This document shows positions 47,226 through 58,942 of a stretch of DNA of 64,000 bases, piece by piece. How positions within the stretch are numbered: position 1 is the stretch's first letter; each line of letters begins with the position of its first letter. Source of the DNA: Isoetes taiwanensis (taxonomy: Eukaryota; Streptophyta; Lycopodiopsida; Isoetales; Isoetaceae); assembly GCA_021234155.1 (NCBI GenBank), contig JAJEKV010000041.1, forward strand, positions 8,940,917 to 9,004,916, read 5' to 3'. Made by a program: the position numbers and the translations under genes. The notes under the pieces are model-generated. The model made no database searches, was not told where the DNA came from, and saw only the letters and a program-made list of their open reading frames with translations.

Positions 47226-47984
47226 ATGCTTTATGAAATGTCGAGAATATGGTATATCTCTAAACCCTATGAAATGTTTGTTTGGAGTTACCCATGGACG
47301 TTGTTGGGTAGGATCATTTCGGCAAGGGTATTGCAATTGACCCCCGATAAGACTAAAGTTATTTCGGAATTGGAGCCACCTACTAACATTAAGCAATTAC
47401 AAGCATTTCTTGGGCATATAGGGTATCATCGAAGATTCATAAGATATTATGCTAATAAGGCTTTACCATTAACTGCACTCCTTAAAGGGGGGAAAGAATA
47501 TCAGTGGACACAAGAATGTCAAAAAGCATTTACAAGTTTAAAAGAAGCACTAATAACTGCACCCATACTTAGTTTTCCTAATTGGGAAAGGGAATTTCAT
47601 GTCCATGTAGACTCTTCAGGATATGCAATAGGAAGTATTTTGTCACAACCACAACAAGATGGGTGGGATCATCCAATTTATTATGCTAGTCGTCAATTGT
47701 CTAATGCAGAAAAGAATTATTCAACAACCGAAAGGGAAGGATTGGGCATGATTTATTCAATTATAAAGTTTCGCCACTATTTATTGGGAAAAGAATTTGT
47801 ATTTTTTGTTGACCACCAAGCATTGAGATATTTAATTTTGAAACCTTGCAGAACGGGAAGAATAACTAGATGGTTACTCATGTTGCAAGAGTTTCAATTT
47901 CGTATAATTGTAAAACCAGAAAATCTCATGCACCTCACCGACCATTTATCGAGATTATTGAGAGATTCTAACGATAAAGGGTAA
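47226..47984 (+). pseudogene. pol: Gypsy copy B RT thumb and RNase H, open for 252 codons
   Basis: This copy is open where copy A is broken: [36 protein letters not shown], the RNase H start HVHVDSSGYAIGSILSQ, IYYASRQLSNAEKNYS and FVFFVDHQALRY. It serves as the reference showing that copy A's breaks at 15,600-15,970 are local changes. Confidence 0.9.
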
Positions 47985-49314
47985 AAGATGACTTGCCCGA
48001 TGCTAACTTGTTTATGGTGACCGCAGCCCGCAATGGTATGTTGATGTGGCCAATTCCTTTCCACCGTGAATTCCCAGATGATATGAGAGCCATAGAAAGG
48101 AAAAGATTAATTCAAAAAATGTAAACCTTTCACTTTGCTGGGCCGAACCTTGTATAGGGTAGGTAAAGATGATATCCTCGTAGAGATGCATATTCCCTCA
48201 TGAAGTGCAAAAGGTCATTAGAGCTTGCCATGATTCCCCGGGCGAGGTCATTTTGTCCGCGATGTCACCGCTAAGAAAGTGTTAAATGCCTGTTATTGGT
48301 GGCCTAGTTTGTACCATGATGTAACAATCCGTAAAACATTGTGACCTTTGCCAAAGATTGGGTCGGCCTACTAGACGAGATTCTATGCCTCGAACCCGAT
48401 AGTTCCCATATTACCTTTTGAAAAATGGGGATAGATTTTGTAGGTCCCATTAATCCTCCTTCAGCTCAAACCCGCTAGAGTATATATTGGTGTGCACGGA
48501 TTATGTTACCAAATGGGTTGAGGCAAAAGCATTGAGAAATGCTAATGCAGCCTAGTGTAGCAACTTTCTTATATGAAAACATCATTACTAGGTTTGGGTG
48601 TCCCTTAGAGTTGGTTAGTGATAGAGGTTCACACTTTATCAATGATGTGGTCGCTACCTTGACCGAACGCCACGCCATAGCCCATAGAAAGAGTACACCC
48701 TATCATCCCCAAGCCAATGGCCAAGTTGAAAGAACCAATAAAACTCTATGTAATATAATGACGAAGATTTGTAACGCTTAATAGGACCGATTGGGATAAG
48801 AGATTGTTAGATGCATTATGGGCCTATAGAATAGCTTACAAAGTTACCACGAAATCTACTCCTTCATGTTAGTGTATGGCCAAGAGGCCATCTTACCTAT
48901 TGAAATAGAAATTCCATCATTACGAGTGGGTCATAAGGGAAAAGCTTGATGAAGATGGTAGTCTTAAGGCACGCTTTGCAAGAATTAGAGAAGCTAGATG
49001 AAGCACGCCTTCATGCATACATGGCTAGAGAAGCACTCCAAAGGCAACGTGAAAACATGGTATGATGCTCATAATAAAAATAAAGAATTTGTGGAAAATG
49101 ATTTGGTATTGTTATATGATTCAAAACATTGGAAGAAACCTCGAAAGTTGAGAATGAGATGGGCAGACCATATGTAGTCCTTAAAATTTTTCCTAACGGT
49201 TCTGGTCCTTGCAAGATTTACAGGGGAACGAGCTCCCCAACGCCAATTAATGGTGCCCGCTTTAAGCCATATTATGCACCAAGGACTTTCAAGAAACTTC
49301 CAGATGTAATGTAA
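47985..49314 (+). pseudogene. pol: Gypsy copy B integrase, fragmented
   Basis: The core at 48,539-48,781 is open and reaches further than in copy A, including STPYHPQANGQVERTNKT, which carries the catalytic Glu. The C-terminal part ends at TAA 49,312-49,314. No chromodomain. Confidence 0.88.
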
Positions 49315-49424
49315 TTCATCGAGAGCGATGAATACAAGTAAGGGGGATAATAGCATAATAAGGGAAAAATTATTAAAAAGTGAAAAAAAAAAATAAAAAT
49401 AAAATTAAAGAATTTGATTTTTCT

Positions 49425-49850
49425 TATTCATCCGCTTGCTCTCCTCAGATACTCAAATTCATCTCATTTTTCATTCTTACACCTCATTCAATCCATAAAG
49501 ACCGCCAAATCAACTTCGCATCCAGCAAAGAATTTGTTACTAACTTTTATGTTTCCATGATAGGTTCACCTGCTTGTCTCCATTTTAGTCAATTCATTTC
49601 ACATTACACTTCATCCACTCCATGTCAATCCATTAAAGTCTCCGCCATGTAAGCTTTACCATCAAAAGAATGTTTTTACTAATTTTTTGTTTCCATGGCG
49701 TGTTCAATTCGATTGTTCTTCGTAATTAGTCAAACCATACGCTTTTCATTCATCCATATCATTCAAATCATAAAGTGTCGCAATCAAATTCCACCATATT
49801 AGCAGCCATATGTTCTACTAACGTTATTTTTCACGCAGAGCATCATTTTT
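49425..49850 (+). repeat. Tandem repeats in Gypsy copy B 3' region
   Basis: Counterpart of 17,690-18,125, with the same ~138-bp periodicity and the same two flanking polypurine tracts at 49,330-49,351 and 50,168-50,189. Confidence 0.6.
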
Positions 49851-50188
49851 TCCATCATTTCATGTTCATCTGCTTTTAGTTGGCTTACCAACCATGACCA
49901 TTGTTTTCTTTACCATTGTTTTTCCATTTCCCCGTATTGTCGGCCATTGTCTCCATTCCAAAGAAGTTCACAATAGGCACCTAAATAGGATGAGGTGGAT
50001 ATAGTGACATCATTATTACCGTGGTTTTTCCTCAACAACCGAAAGGGCGAGGTTTTTTAATCCCCTAAATAATGGTGTTGCTACCTTGCTAAGAGAAATG
50101 AGAAGTTCTAGTCAAATCTTTTATCATACCGAGCAGATTTTTTTGAAAGCAAGTTCGCCGAGATGTCGAATACAAGTAAGGGGGATAA

Positions 50189-51789
50189 TGTGGAGCGGTC
50201 AACACAACAGTAAATTTTGATTTTTGAGTGAAACAAAGGTGAAAAGAAGTCGAATGAAGACGTATGGGCTCAAAATCGACCAAAAGTGCATAGTTACAAG
50301 GTTATTTTGAAGATTTTGATGCTTATATTATTGAAGACCATTAGAAATTCAATTTTAGTGGTAAGGAGAAAGCACAAAGCAGCTTTGATTGAGGAGACCA
50401 TATTTTTGGATTGATGAGGTGTCAAAATCTTGAGCTAAAGGAAGTTTTCCACATGGAGGGCAAAGATTGTATTTTTTAAAGGTCCAGATTTTATTGGAAT
50501 TGTATAAGAGAAATTCAACGTGAATGAAAAAACTACCCTTTTTGTGCCTATTCGAAGTCCCGCTTCTCCGCCGATTGCCCGAAAGGCCCCGGTATGATTC
50601 TCGTCCATCATTGCGCGTGCATGATGTCTTCCTTTCTAGTTTATGATGATGCTATTTTGTGTGAATGAATAATTTCTTTTGTGTGTGAGTGTGGTGATGA
50701 AATCTAAATTAAATAAACTCGTCTGAATGTATTGCCATCAAGTTTTCACAAAGATTTACCCTGAAGGAAATCCTTTGTGAATCCTGGTGCATCTTATCTT
50801 GTATCCGCCTTGAATCTGTAAGAGTATTAAGTTATAATAAGAATCTAAATGGAATGAATAAAAAATCGAGATAAAAGAGAAAGAAAATCATCTTAACAAG
50901 GTCTGCTCGCTTCTAATGTCATGAAGAAATCGAAATTTTATTGAGTAAAATCAGTCATGTTGGTTGGCTTTGAATCTACAATTTTATAGTAAATCATAAA
51001 TAAGGAAAGAACTTAGCTCTTTTGCCCAGTGGCGGATTTGTCGCCCTTTGCCATAACATGCCCATGCTTGAAGATACAAACAAAAACAACCCAGATCTTC
51101 CGCCATAACCCAATAGCCGCCTTCTCCATCCTCAGATTGCCATACCCTAAGCCAGATCCGATTGCTTACTTTGGAGCCAAAGAATGGGCTATGTATTCTG
51201 CAGAAAAGCACCATCTACCGATTGCTTAACCTCGAGAAGAAAAAACGAAAGCAGAGGAAGGAGGAAATGGCCGATTTGATCAAAGCCATAGCAGAAAAGT
51301 GAGGAGTGGAATCGATTGAAGAGGAGGAAGCCGGATTTGTGCATGGTCACTGCCCCTTCTAACAAAGTTTACGTGTTTTGCCCTAAATAAATGTTCAACG
51401 TGAAAACCTAAGTGTTTAACTAAACCTAACAATTTTATAAGTCCAACAATTCCATAAGTAATAAGTTAAGCCTTGTAATTTCCCTATACATAAAAGAAAA
51501 AGATAAAAAATTAAAATACCGTGAGAACATTACTCTAAGACTGTGATGCTAAGACAAATCAAGGATAATAAATATTACGAGTTTGCACTCACATAATAAT
51601 TAATGCAAGGAGTAAAAGGAAGCGGTGCGGCTAGGCTTAAGGGGTATAACGGAAGCTATGAGCCTAGTTGTGGTGGTGTTGGCGTAAGTAATTAACGGAA
51701 TTATATTTTTTGCTGTCATTCGTATTATTATTTTGTCATCCATTGCCTAAGAACTCTGTCGGGCTTGGGGTAGGTTGACCCGGCCAACA
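50189..51789 (+). repeat. Gypsy copy B 3' LTR
   Basis: 1,601 bp, TGTGGAGCGG...GGCCAACA. Differences from the two LTRs of copy A are mostly at CTG/CAG; for example aacaaaggtg here, aacagtgtg in the A 5' LTR and aacgattaatg in the A 3' LTR. Confidence 0.93.
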
Positions 51790-51833
51790 GGCCCCCACCG
51801 AGGCCCAAAACCCACTGACTGTCATCGGATGGC
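51790..51833 (+). repeat. SINE-like half-unit, duplicate of 20,057-20,100
   Basis: ggcccccaccgaggcccaaa... to catcggatggcc, identical in context to copy A. Confidence 0.6.
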
Positions 51834-51885
51834 CAAAGCAAAAGAACGAGAAATAAGGAGCAATATAAATCCATCGCAGTATGTA

Positions 51886-52159
51886 AAAGTAAATCAAATG
51901 CCTGTAGTGATAGAATTTTTGTTACTGTTCCTCCTGATCACTTTGGCCCAATCTTGGCAAAGGATGACACCATAAGACACCAGGGTGTCTTAATTGGTAA
52001 AGCATGGGAAGATAGACTAGAATGCAGGCAATGGGGTGTACATCTACCACATGTTGCAGGTATTGTTGGGCAATCAGATTATGGTGCACAATCAGTAGCA
52101 CTTTTTGGAGGATATGATGATGATGAAGATCATGGGCAATGGTTTTCATATAAAGGGAG
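51886..52159 (+). pseudogene. SRA (YDG) domain exon, copy B
   Basis: Cleaner copy of 20,153-20,428. The frame is open through [51 protein letters not shown] and [18 protein letters not shown], to a GTATGT donor at 52,160. Similarity to ORTHRUS/VIM proteins is strong, but only this half-domain is present. Lys-Gly-Arg replaces the Thr-Gly-Ser usual after the WF(L/S)Y segment. No upstream PHD/RING exon is present because the Gypsy LTR and SINE lie immediately upstream. Confidence 0.87.
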
Positions 52160-53258
52160 GTATGTTCAACAGGCAATGCCAAACTTATGATTCTTGAGCT
52201 GGTGGCAAACTTGCAAGAAGGTTCGCAACAAACAGTACAAACAAAGCTATGCAATATTGGGCAGTGTGTAGGAGCATAAGACAGGACAAGAAAACGCAAG
52301 GGCAAATTCTTGTGTTTGTTTTAAAGATTGAGGACCCACATGGGACTCCACAACCAATCGAGATTTGGGCAAAGGGCGTAAGGAGCTTGAGCTGCTAATT
52401 AAATAGTGGATGTTGAGAGGAAAATTTTCAACCGCCATAGCTTGCTTTGCATTGGCTGGTTGAAATTGGAAAAAAGAAAAGGTTAAGAAAGGTCACTTTT
52501 GTCAAATCTTTTTACTGTTTTTCATGCCTTGACATGGAAGAAAATTAACCGTTACTTGTCTTATGTTTTTGTTTGTCTCAGTGCTCTAATCACTTTTATG
52601 ATAATGAGTGCAGGACATGATTAACAGAGCCCTCTTTCTGCTAGATTGCAATTTTCAAGGCCATGCAGTACTTGTTTACTTATTATTTACTTATCGAAAA
52701 ATGTGTCCCTGGTATAGTTACTAAGATAGTACACATGCATCATTTTTTTTATCCACACCGACAAGGAATCTAGTTGGGTAAGCAACCTACCAGATTTTTC
52801 TTTTCTGTATCTGAATGGAGAAAGGGGCACCCAAAAGTATGTAGGCATCTATGATGGAAAAAATGACAACTTAAATGCCATGGCTCAATTTTCTAATTGT
52901 TCTATGGAAAGCTTGCACTTCAAAATTGCTCATCAATCATAACAAATATGGTATTTTTGAGCTTTAATCAGGTAGGATGTTCGATGAGCAATACTTAAAT
53001 TTTATGTTGATTGAGACATACAGCCTCCTCCTTGGTTGTCTAAAGAGGTTGCTGCAGCTTTACAGGCTTTTGCGGAGTATGTGGCCGCAGTATTTGGGGA
53101 CTTTGAAAATGGCTAGGGAAGAAGCAAGCCAAATTCTGATCTGAAAAACCTCGAGAATTTTGAATTTTTGCTCAATCTGATCCCAATTTCCCTCGATTTG
53201 CTGTGCTAGCCTTGTAGAGGCTAGCAACTTCTCTGATCCCCGGCCTCATGAGCTTCAA

Positions 53259-53438
53259 ATGGATATAAGGATTTTTGCCATTGTAATTGATGGGGATAAA
53301 TTAACTCGTGGATTTATCTCTGGCACTTCCTCTCAGCTCTGGGACGCTCTAATTACAAATCAAACTTTCCTTGAAGAACTCTTCCATCCTGGACATTCAT
53401 TGTACCAAGCTGTGAAGAATTTGAAACTCAGATTGTAG
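53259..53438 (+). CDS. Hypothetical 59-codon ORF upstream of LINE ORF1, copy B
   Basis: MDIRIFAIVIDGDKLTRG... to the TAG stop, as at 21,528-21,707. Not recognised. It lies 300 bases before LINE ORF1 and may belong to the LINE 5' region. Confidence 0.25.
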   Translation: MDIRIFAIVIDGDKLTRGFISGTSSQLWDALITNQTFLEELFHPGHSLYQAVKNLKLRL

Positions 53439-53736
53439 AATCTTGGTTGGAGGAATTCATTGGTGACACAAAATTGTCCGGCAGCAGGGATTTTTTTAGT
53501 ACATTGTGAATGGAATGATCACTACATATATGTCAAAGTTTTCTCTGGATAATTGGATCAGTCGATATCATATGGATAGTTTAATTTCTGTTGCAATTGA
53601 GAGGTAATAGTTCATTCTAATCTAAATTCTGCTTTCCCCTCATCTTTCTCTTTCATATCTATTTTCCCCTCTTTCTCTCTGCCATCCCCTGTTTTGTTCG
53701 AATTTTTCCCCCCCTTGTTGGATTCACCTGAATCTC

Positions 53737-56314
53737 ATGATTATGGAAACTCAAAAGAATTTTAACATAAATGCCAAAACTCTTCCTATTCTCCACTCTT
53801 TTCTGGCGCTTCAAGACGAGGATCAGACTCTTTTGCTCTCAAATTTGAAAGAAATCTCCAACAAAAGCTCCAATTTCATATCTTTTGGAAATTTTGGAGA
53901 TATCAATCTGTGCAAGAACAATTTCATAAATCCCATGTCTGATCACAAGCCAGTTTGGGATAATTACTCGAAAGATCCAAGTCTGCATGGCTTCACTCCC
54001 ACAATTGATCCTAATACTGGGATCCTTGAACCTTATGGACTGCCTCGACCTGCAAATGAAGTTCGTTCGGATGCTGCCTGGGATGAAATTCTTCAACAAG
54101 AGCGGCCTCAATTGAACTCCAAACTCGCCACTGTTCATGGTATTCACTTAAACTCCCCTATGGTCTTTGAAAAAATAAAATGCCTGTCAAGCTCCGCTGT
54201 TATCTTAAAAATTGACAAAACGGGAGTTAATATTGCTAATCTCTGGTCTCTCCTCCTTTCCTTGCAAAAAGGCCTTACCATTAACGTTGTTTACTGGTTA
54301 AGCTACCCATTTATCATGGTTGAATATGGTAGTCAGAGATCTTCAAATTTTCTCCTCCATAGTGGTACCATGGTCTTTGAAAATTACCATATCTCTTTTT
54401 TATCAAATGGAATCTCGTGCTTTCAATCTCGAAATGAATACTTATTGTGTGGCATCCACATCTCTCTATGGCCTAAGTCCAATTTACTGGAATGAAGAAT
54501 CTTTCAAATCGTTGTTTAACTCCATTGGTAAAGTCTATGCTCCTTATAAGCCACCTGTTGCATATGTCCAACTCGACTTATCTAAAGACATTCCTTCCAA
54601 TATTCCTTTCATTGATTGCTTTGACCAAAAAGTAGTTTTAGAATTAAGATGGGCTGGTTTACCTCCAAATTGCAACAGTTGTCTAGCTAGACATTTTTGG
54701 TATGCTGATTGCAAGAAAGGAAACAACTCAGTGGTTGCTGAAGATAAAGAAGTTTATAAAGATGTGAGAAATGGCATTGATATTGATAGAAATAGCATTA
54801 GGAACAAAGAATCAAATTTCACCTGGACCAGAGTTAATGGCAGTGCAAAAAGAATTGCAAAGAGGAAATTAGAGAGAGAGATACAGAAATCTCCAACTTT
54901 GCGAAGTAAAGATACCTTTGCAAGTAAATCTACCATTACAACTCAAATGGCTGATGCGGAGAGGTATAGATTGAAAGGGAAAGCTAAAGTCAATTTTGAT
55001 AGCAATCAGAAATTGGATCTCCATTCCACTTTATGTCAGATTGCCAGAGATTCTAAGTTATAATCCAACAGCAAATCTATTTCTCTGCATTCAAATCCAA
55101 GCTGGCCTACATCTTCAACTATCTGGCAACCTGTCAAAGGCATGAGAGACTCATTAACGAAGGAAATTGAAATTCAAGACAAATACTCATTAAAATCTAA
55201 TGAGTCAAACAAAAGCAAAGGCTATATGGCTTCTAATGAACATATTTCCACTGTATCTAATAAAAACTTCCAGAATGTTGGTGGATACAAACCTTCTACC
55301 TCAACAGAAGCTAAAGTTCATGCAGATTTGCAATCCAAGAGACTCAAGCCCCTCTTTGTTCAAGTAAACATGGCTTTAAGAAGGGGAATCAAGACAACTC
55401 CAAAAGAGGCAAAAATTCTGCATCATCTTCTGAGGATGATGAGGAAGCAATTTACTGTTCTAATCAATTTGTTGTTTTTGTTAATAATTCTGCAGATCAT
55501 ATTGATAAAATGCATCCACAAATTGAAACTCGTGACCTTATTGATCCTATCCTGATCATATTCCTTTATCTAAGTCCTTAAGTCCAAAGAATAAGATTAT
55601 GCCTTCCAGGTTTATAGACCTAATTGACTTGTCTTTCCCTGATCCTATTTGTAGCCCTTCCCATAAAAACACTACCATTTCAAAAGACATTGCTTTGCAA
55701 CTTTCCACAATTGATTTCTCAGTCAATGAAACAATTGGACATGAAACTAGGAAGGAAATATAACACTGGAACAAGACAGATCAAGAGAAGAATCTGCTTC
55801 AGACATATGTAGAAGACTTCAAAATGCAGAAAAAGAGCAGATTATGAGTGACATTGAGTATGTTCTTGAAACTCCTGAAGAGACAATTGTGAAAGAAGGG
55901 GGATTTTCAGAGAGAAACAAGGAACTCTTTTCCAGGCAAGTTCTCAATCCTATAAATCATAACTCTCATTTAAATACTGCTGCTAACATGAATACTATTG
56001 CTGATGATTATCATATAAACACACCTGTTAATAAGTTATTTGAATTCCTTCCTAGTGGTGTTTCTTCTTACTATGAGAGTGACTTTGATGATGTTAAGAA
56101 AGAAAATAGTGAATACAAAGATAAGAATGATTGGAATCAAGAACTTTATCTAAATAGTCCTCATCCTGCTGATAAAACCAAAACTATGGAAAATTCAAAA
56201 AAAGCTAAAGGGAAGAAGAAAAATATCATCTCTACCTCTAAGAATGCTCCTGTTTGTAATACTAGAAGCAAAAATAAAAAGGAAAAAAGAGGAAAAAGGT
56301 CTAAGGCAAGCTAA
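53737..56314 (+). pseudogene. L1-type LINE ORF1, copy B
   Basis: Open from MIMETQKNFNINAK at 53,737 to a frameshift near 54,398 (ctcttttttatc, where copy A has two fewer T and is open). The second part, 54,420-55,063, contains the CNSCLARHFWYADC knuckle and ends at the TAA shared with copy A. The C-terminal frame 55,844-56,314 (MSDIEYVLETPEE... NTRSKNKKEKRGKRSKAS) is open here, while copy A breaks it at gggattttcagag. Taken together the copies show that ORF1 was nearly continuous apart from one shared stop and one region of shared frame loss (about 55,420-55,840). Confidence 0.85.
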
Positions 56315-56356
56315 TCCTCTTTATCCCTTTTCTTTGTTCTTCTCACCTTGCTCCAA

Positions 56357-56547
56357 ATGAAGATTGTCACTTGGAATCTTAGAGGCATAAAAGGTGCCCT
56401 GAAAAGAAGAAGAGCTATTTCCCAATTAAAATCTTATAATGCTGACATTATTCTCTTGCAAGAGCTCAAGCTTCAGAAGTTTGAATATGCTAATTTAGGT
56501 GAATGGATTATTCCTGGAAGTTCATCTATTTGGATTGAGGCCAATGG
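56357..56547 (+). pseudogene. LINE ORF2 endonuclease N-terminus, copy B (interrupted)
   Basis: MKIVTWNLRG..., identical to copy A, interrupted at 56,548 by the Copia LTR. The 43-base gap between ORF1 stop and ORF2 start is the usual LINE arrangement. Confidence 0.88.
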
Positions 56548-57425
56548 TGATGGAGTTTAAAGATAATGCACACAAGATAATGAATCTAGATGTCTAGCAA
56601 GATTTGCAACTTCCTATAACAATAGAGTTACAATAATGATCTAGAGAAAAGCCACAAGATGGTCACTAATTTTCTCTAGAACATGTACACAGTATCATTG
56701 CTCAAGTTTCTAGAAAACATTCTAGAATAACCTTCGGTCAATAATATCATTGTCAATAATAAAATTGATGATTAACCATAGGAATACTGTAGCAAATAGT
56801 CACTGTTCATCGGGCATTGACCCAGTAACTGTAGCATAGTTGACTCCGGCCATTTGCAGATCTTCGATCACCAATGTGATCTCCTCCTCACGTATATACC
56901 ATACGTTAAGTGTTCTTCTAGTTATATTCATCACTCCGATGGTTATCGGACCGATCTTTCTTTCCAATCCCAATCCGTCCAAAATATCCCACAGGACAAG
57001 TTCACGAAACGTTTTTCAAATATCCCACAGGACAAACGGCATAAACGGGCTTTTTGACCATTGAATCAATTTTTCCCTATTAGAATTTCTTTCTCAATGT
57101 TCATGTTAGCATTTCAATCATTTTCTTATCCTTGGTGATGAACTTGAGCATTAGACAACTTGGCATACGCTCCTGGCATAAACTCATGTCTCATTTGCAC
57201 ATTAGATTAGGTCATGGTCTGCAAGGTAACCTACTGCCACTGCTTCTCATAGGTACATTAAGCAGACAACTTGAAATCATGTTGATCTACACTACTGCCA
57301 CTGCTTCTCATAGTTAGATCATACAAATGATAGCCCTCTTCACATGATAACCTTGTACTCAAATTATATTATTGTTTGCATGTACTGACCTGGATCTTGC
57401 AGGATTATGAGATGAATTTCCATCA
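56548..57425 (-). repeat. Copia copy B 3' LTR
   Basis: 878 bp. The adjoining minus-strand bases GAAGGAGGAG (57,426-57,435) are the polypurine tract. The TGA that begins the LTR also supplies the pol stop codon. Confidence 0.93.
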
Positions 57426-58942
57426 CTCCTCCTTCAGCTCATAAGACTGCATTCGTGGTTTTTCCAACACCTTTAACTTTGCCTTAAATCCATTGAATTT
57501 GCTTATAGGCAGAGCCTTGGTAAAAATATCTGCAACTTGATGATTAGTGTCCAAGTAGGGCATTTCAATTAATTTTCTTTCTGCCAACTCCCTTATAAAA
57601 TGGATGCTTAGTTCTATGTGCTTGGTTCTATCATGCTGCACAGGGTTTTTCACTATGGCTATGCAACTTTGGCTATCTGTCCATATTACTGTGGGACCTG
57701 TTTGTTCACAACATAGTTCATCCATCAACCTTCTCAACCATACAATTTCTTTAGCTACAAGTGAGGATGCAGCATACTCTGCTTCTGCAGAACTCATGGC
57801 TATAGCTGTTTGTTTCTTGCATCTCCAAGTAATTACTCCACCACCAAAGAAAATAGCATATCCTGAGGTTGATCTTCTAGTAGAGAGATCACCTCCCCAA
57901 TCTGCATCACTAAAGCATGACATAGTGAGGTCTTCTGAGTCATAACATATTCCTTGATTTTGAGTGCCTTTTAAATACTTCAATACACGTTTAGCAGCCT
58001 CCCAATATTCCCGTGTAGCATCATGGTTTCTCCTGCTTAGAATATTTACAGCATAAGCAATATCAGGTCGAGTGCTATTTGCTAAATAAAGTAAACAATC
58101 AATCAATGCTCGGAAGGGTACATTTTCCATCTTTGTAATATCCTCATCTGTGGTTTGCTGGATATCAGTCAATCTATGTCCTGGAATCATAGGTATTTTA
58201 GCAGGTTTGGCCTCAACCAAGTTAAACCTTTTAAGCATATTTTTTATATGCTTGGTTTGATGCAATTTGAGCCATTTTTCCTCCTTATTTCTGACCACCT
58301 CAATCCCCAAAAATTTCCTTAGCTCCCCTAAGTCAGTCATTTGAAACCTGGACTTTAGAATGCCTTTGCATTTGTTTAGAATGTTCAGTGAGGTTGCCAC
58401 CATGATACAGTCATCTACATAAAGGGCAATAATACAATATTCTTTGTTTTGTTCCAATCTGTAAAGGTTACCATCATTATGTAGTTTGTTAAAGCCTTGT
58501 TCTTGCAAAAACTGATTCATGCAAAGGTACCATTCCCTTGGTGACTGCTTCAATCCATACATTGCTTTATTTAGTTTCCAGATCATGTTCTTGCCTTGTT
58601 CATAACCTGGAGGTTGCCTCAAATATGCTTCTTCTTCCAATGTTGCATTTAAGAATGCTGTTTTGACATCCATGTGATGTATTTCCAGTTTCATAGCATT
58701 TGCCATGGCCAACAATATTCTGATGCTTGTCAATTTGACCAGTGGAGAATAAGTTTCATCATAATCTCTTCCTTTTTTCTGTGTATAGCCCTGTGCCACC
58801 AACCTAGCTTTATATTTCTTTGTCCCATCTGGATTTAGTTTAATTCTGAATAACCATTTGCTGCCAATGATATTATGCTTACCATCTGACTTTACAAGTC
58901 CTCAAACGATTTGAGTTCATCATTCATAGCTGCTATCCACTT
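57423..58942 (-). pseudogene. pol: Copia reverse transcriptase and RNase H
   Basis: The 459-codon frame 57,423-58,802 starts at VAQGYTQKKGRDYDETYSP and carries MDVKTAFLNATLEEEAYLRQ, YGLKQSPREWY, the catalytic box LYVDDCIMVA, DLGELRKFLGIEV, RPDIAYAVNILSR, RNase H SDADWGGDLSTRRSTSGY, MSSAEAEY and KHIELSIHFIRE. Upstream residues (KWIAAMNDELKSFED, IIGSKWLFRIKLNPDG) lie in 58,803-58,942 with a stop TAA and a frameshift between them. Standard Ty1/Copia polymerase; nearly functional. Confidence 0.95.

Larger units (their letters stand above)
44686..51789 (+). mobile_element. Ty3/Gypsy element copy B, 5'-truncated
   Basis: Begins abruptly within gag (equivalent to 12,956) and runs to the 3' LTR, followed by the same ggccc and SINE half-unit as copy A. 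No 5' LTR. The truncation is the duplication breakpoint, not a reverse-transcription stop, because the downstream host flank is duplicated too. Confidence 0.93.

Noticed and set aside
57604-57945. 113-codon plus-strand frame opposite the Copia RT
   Set aside because: Shadow of the minus-strand RNase H/RT frame, whose conserved motifs are unmistakable.
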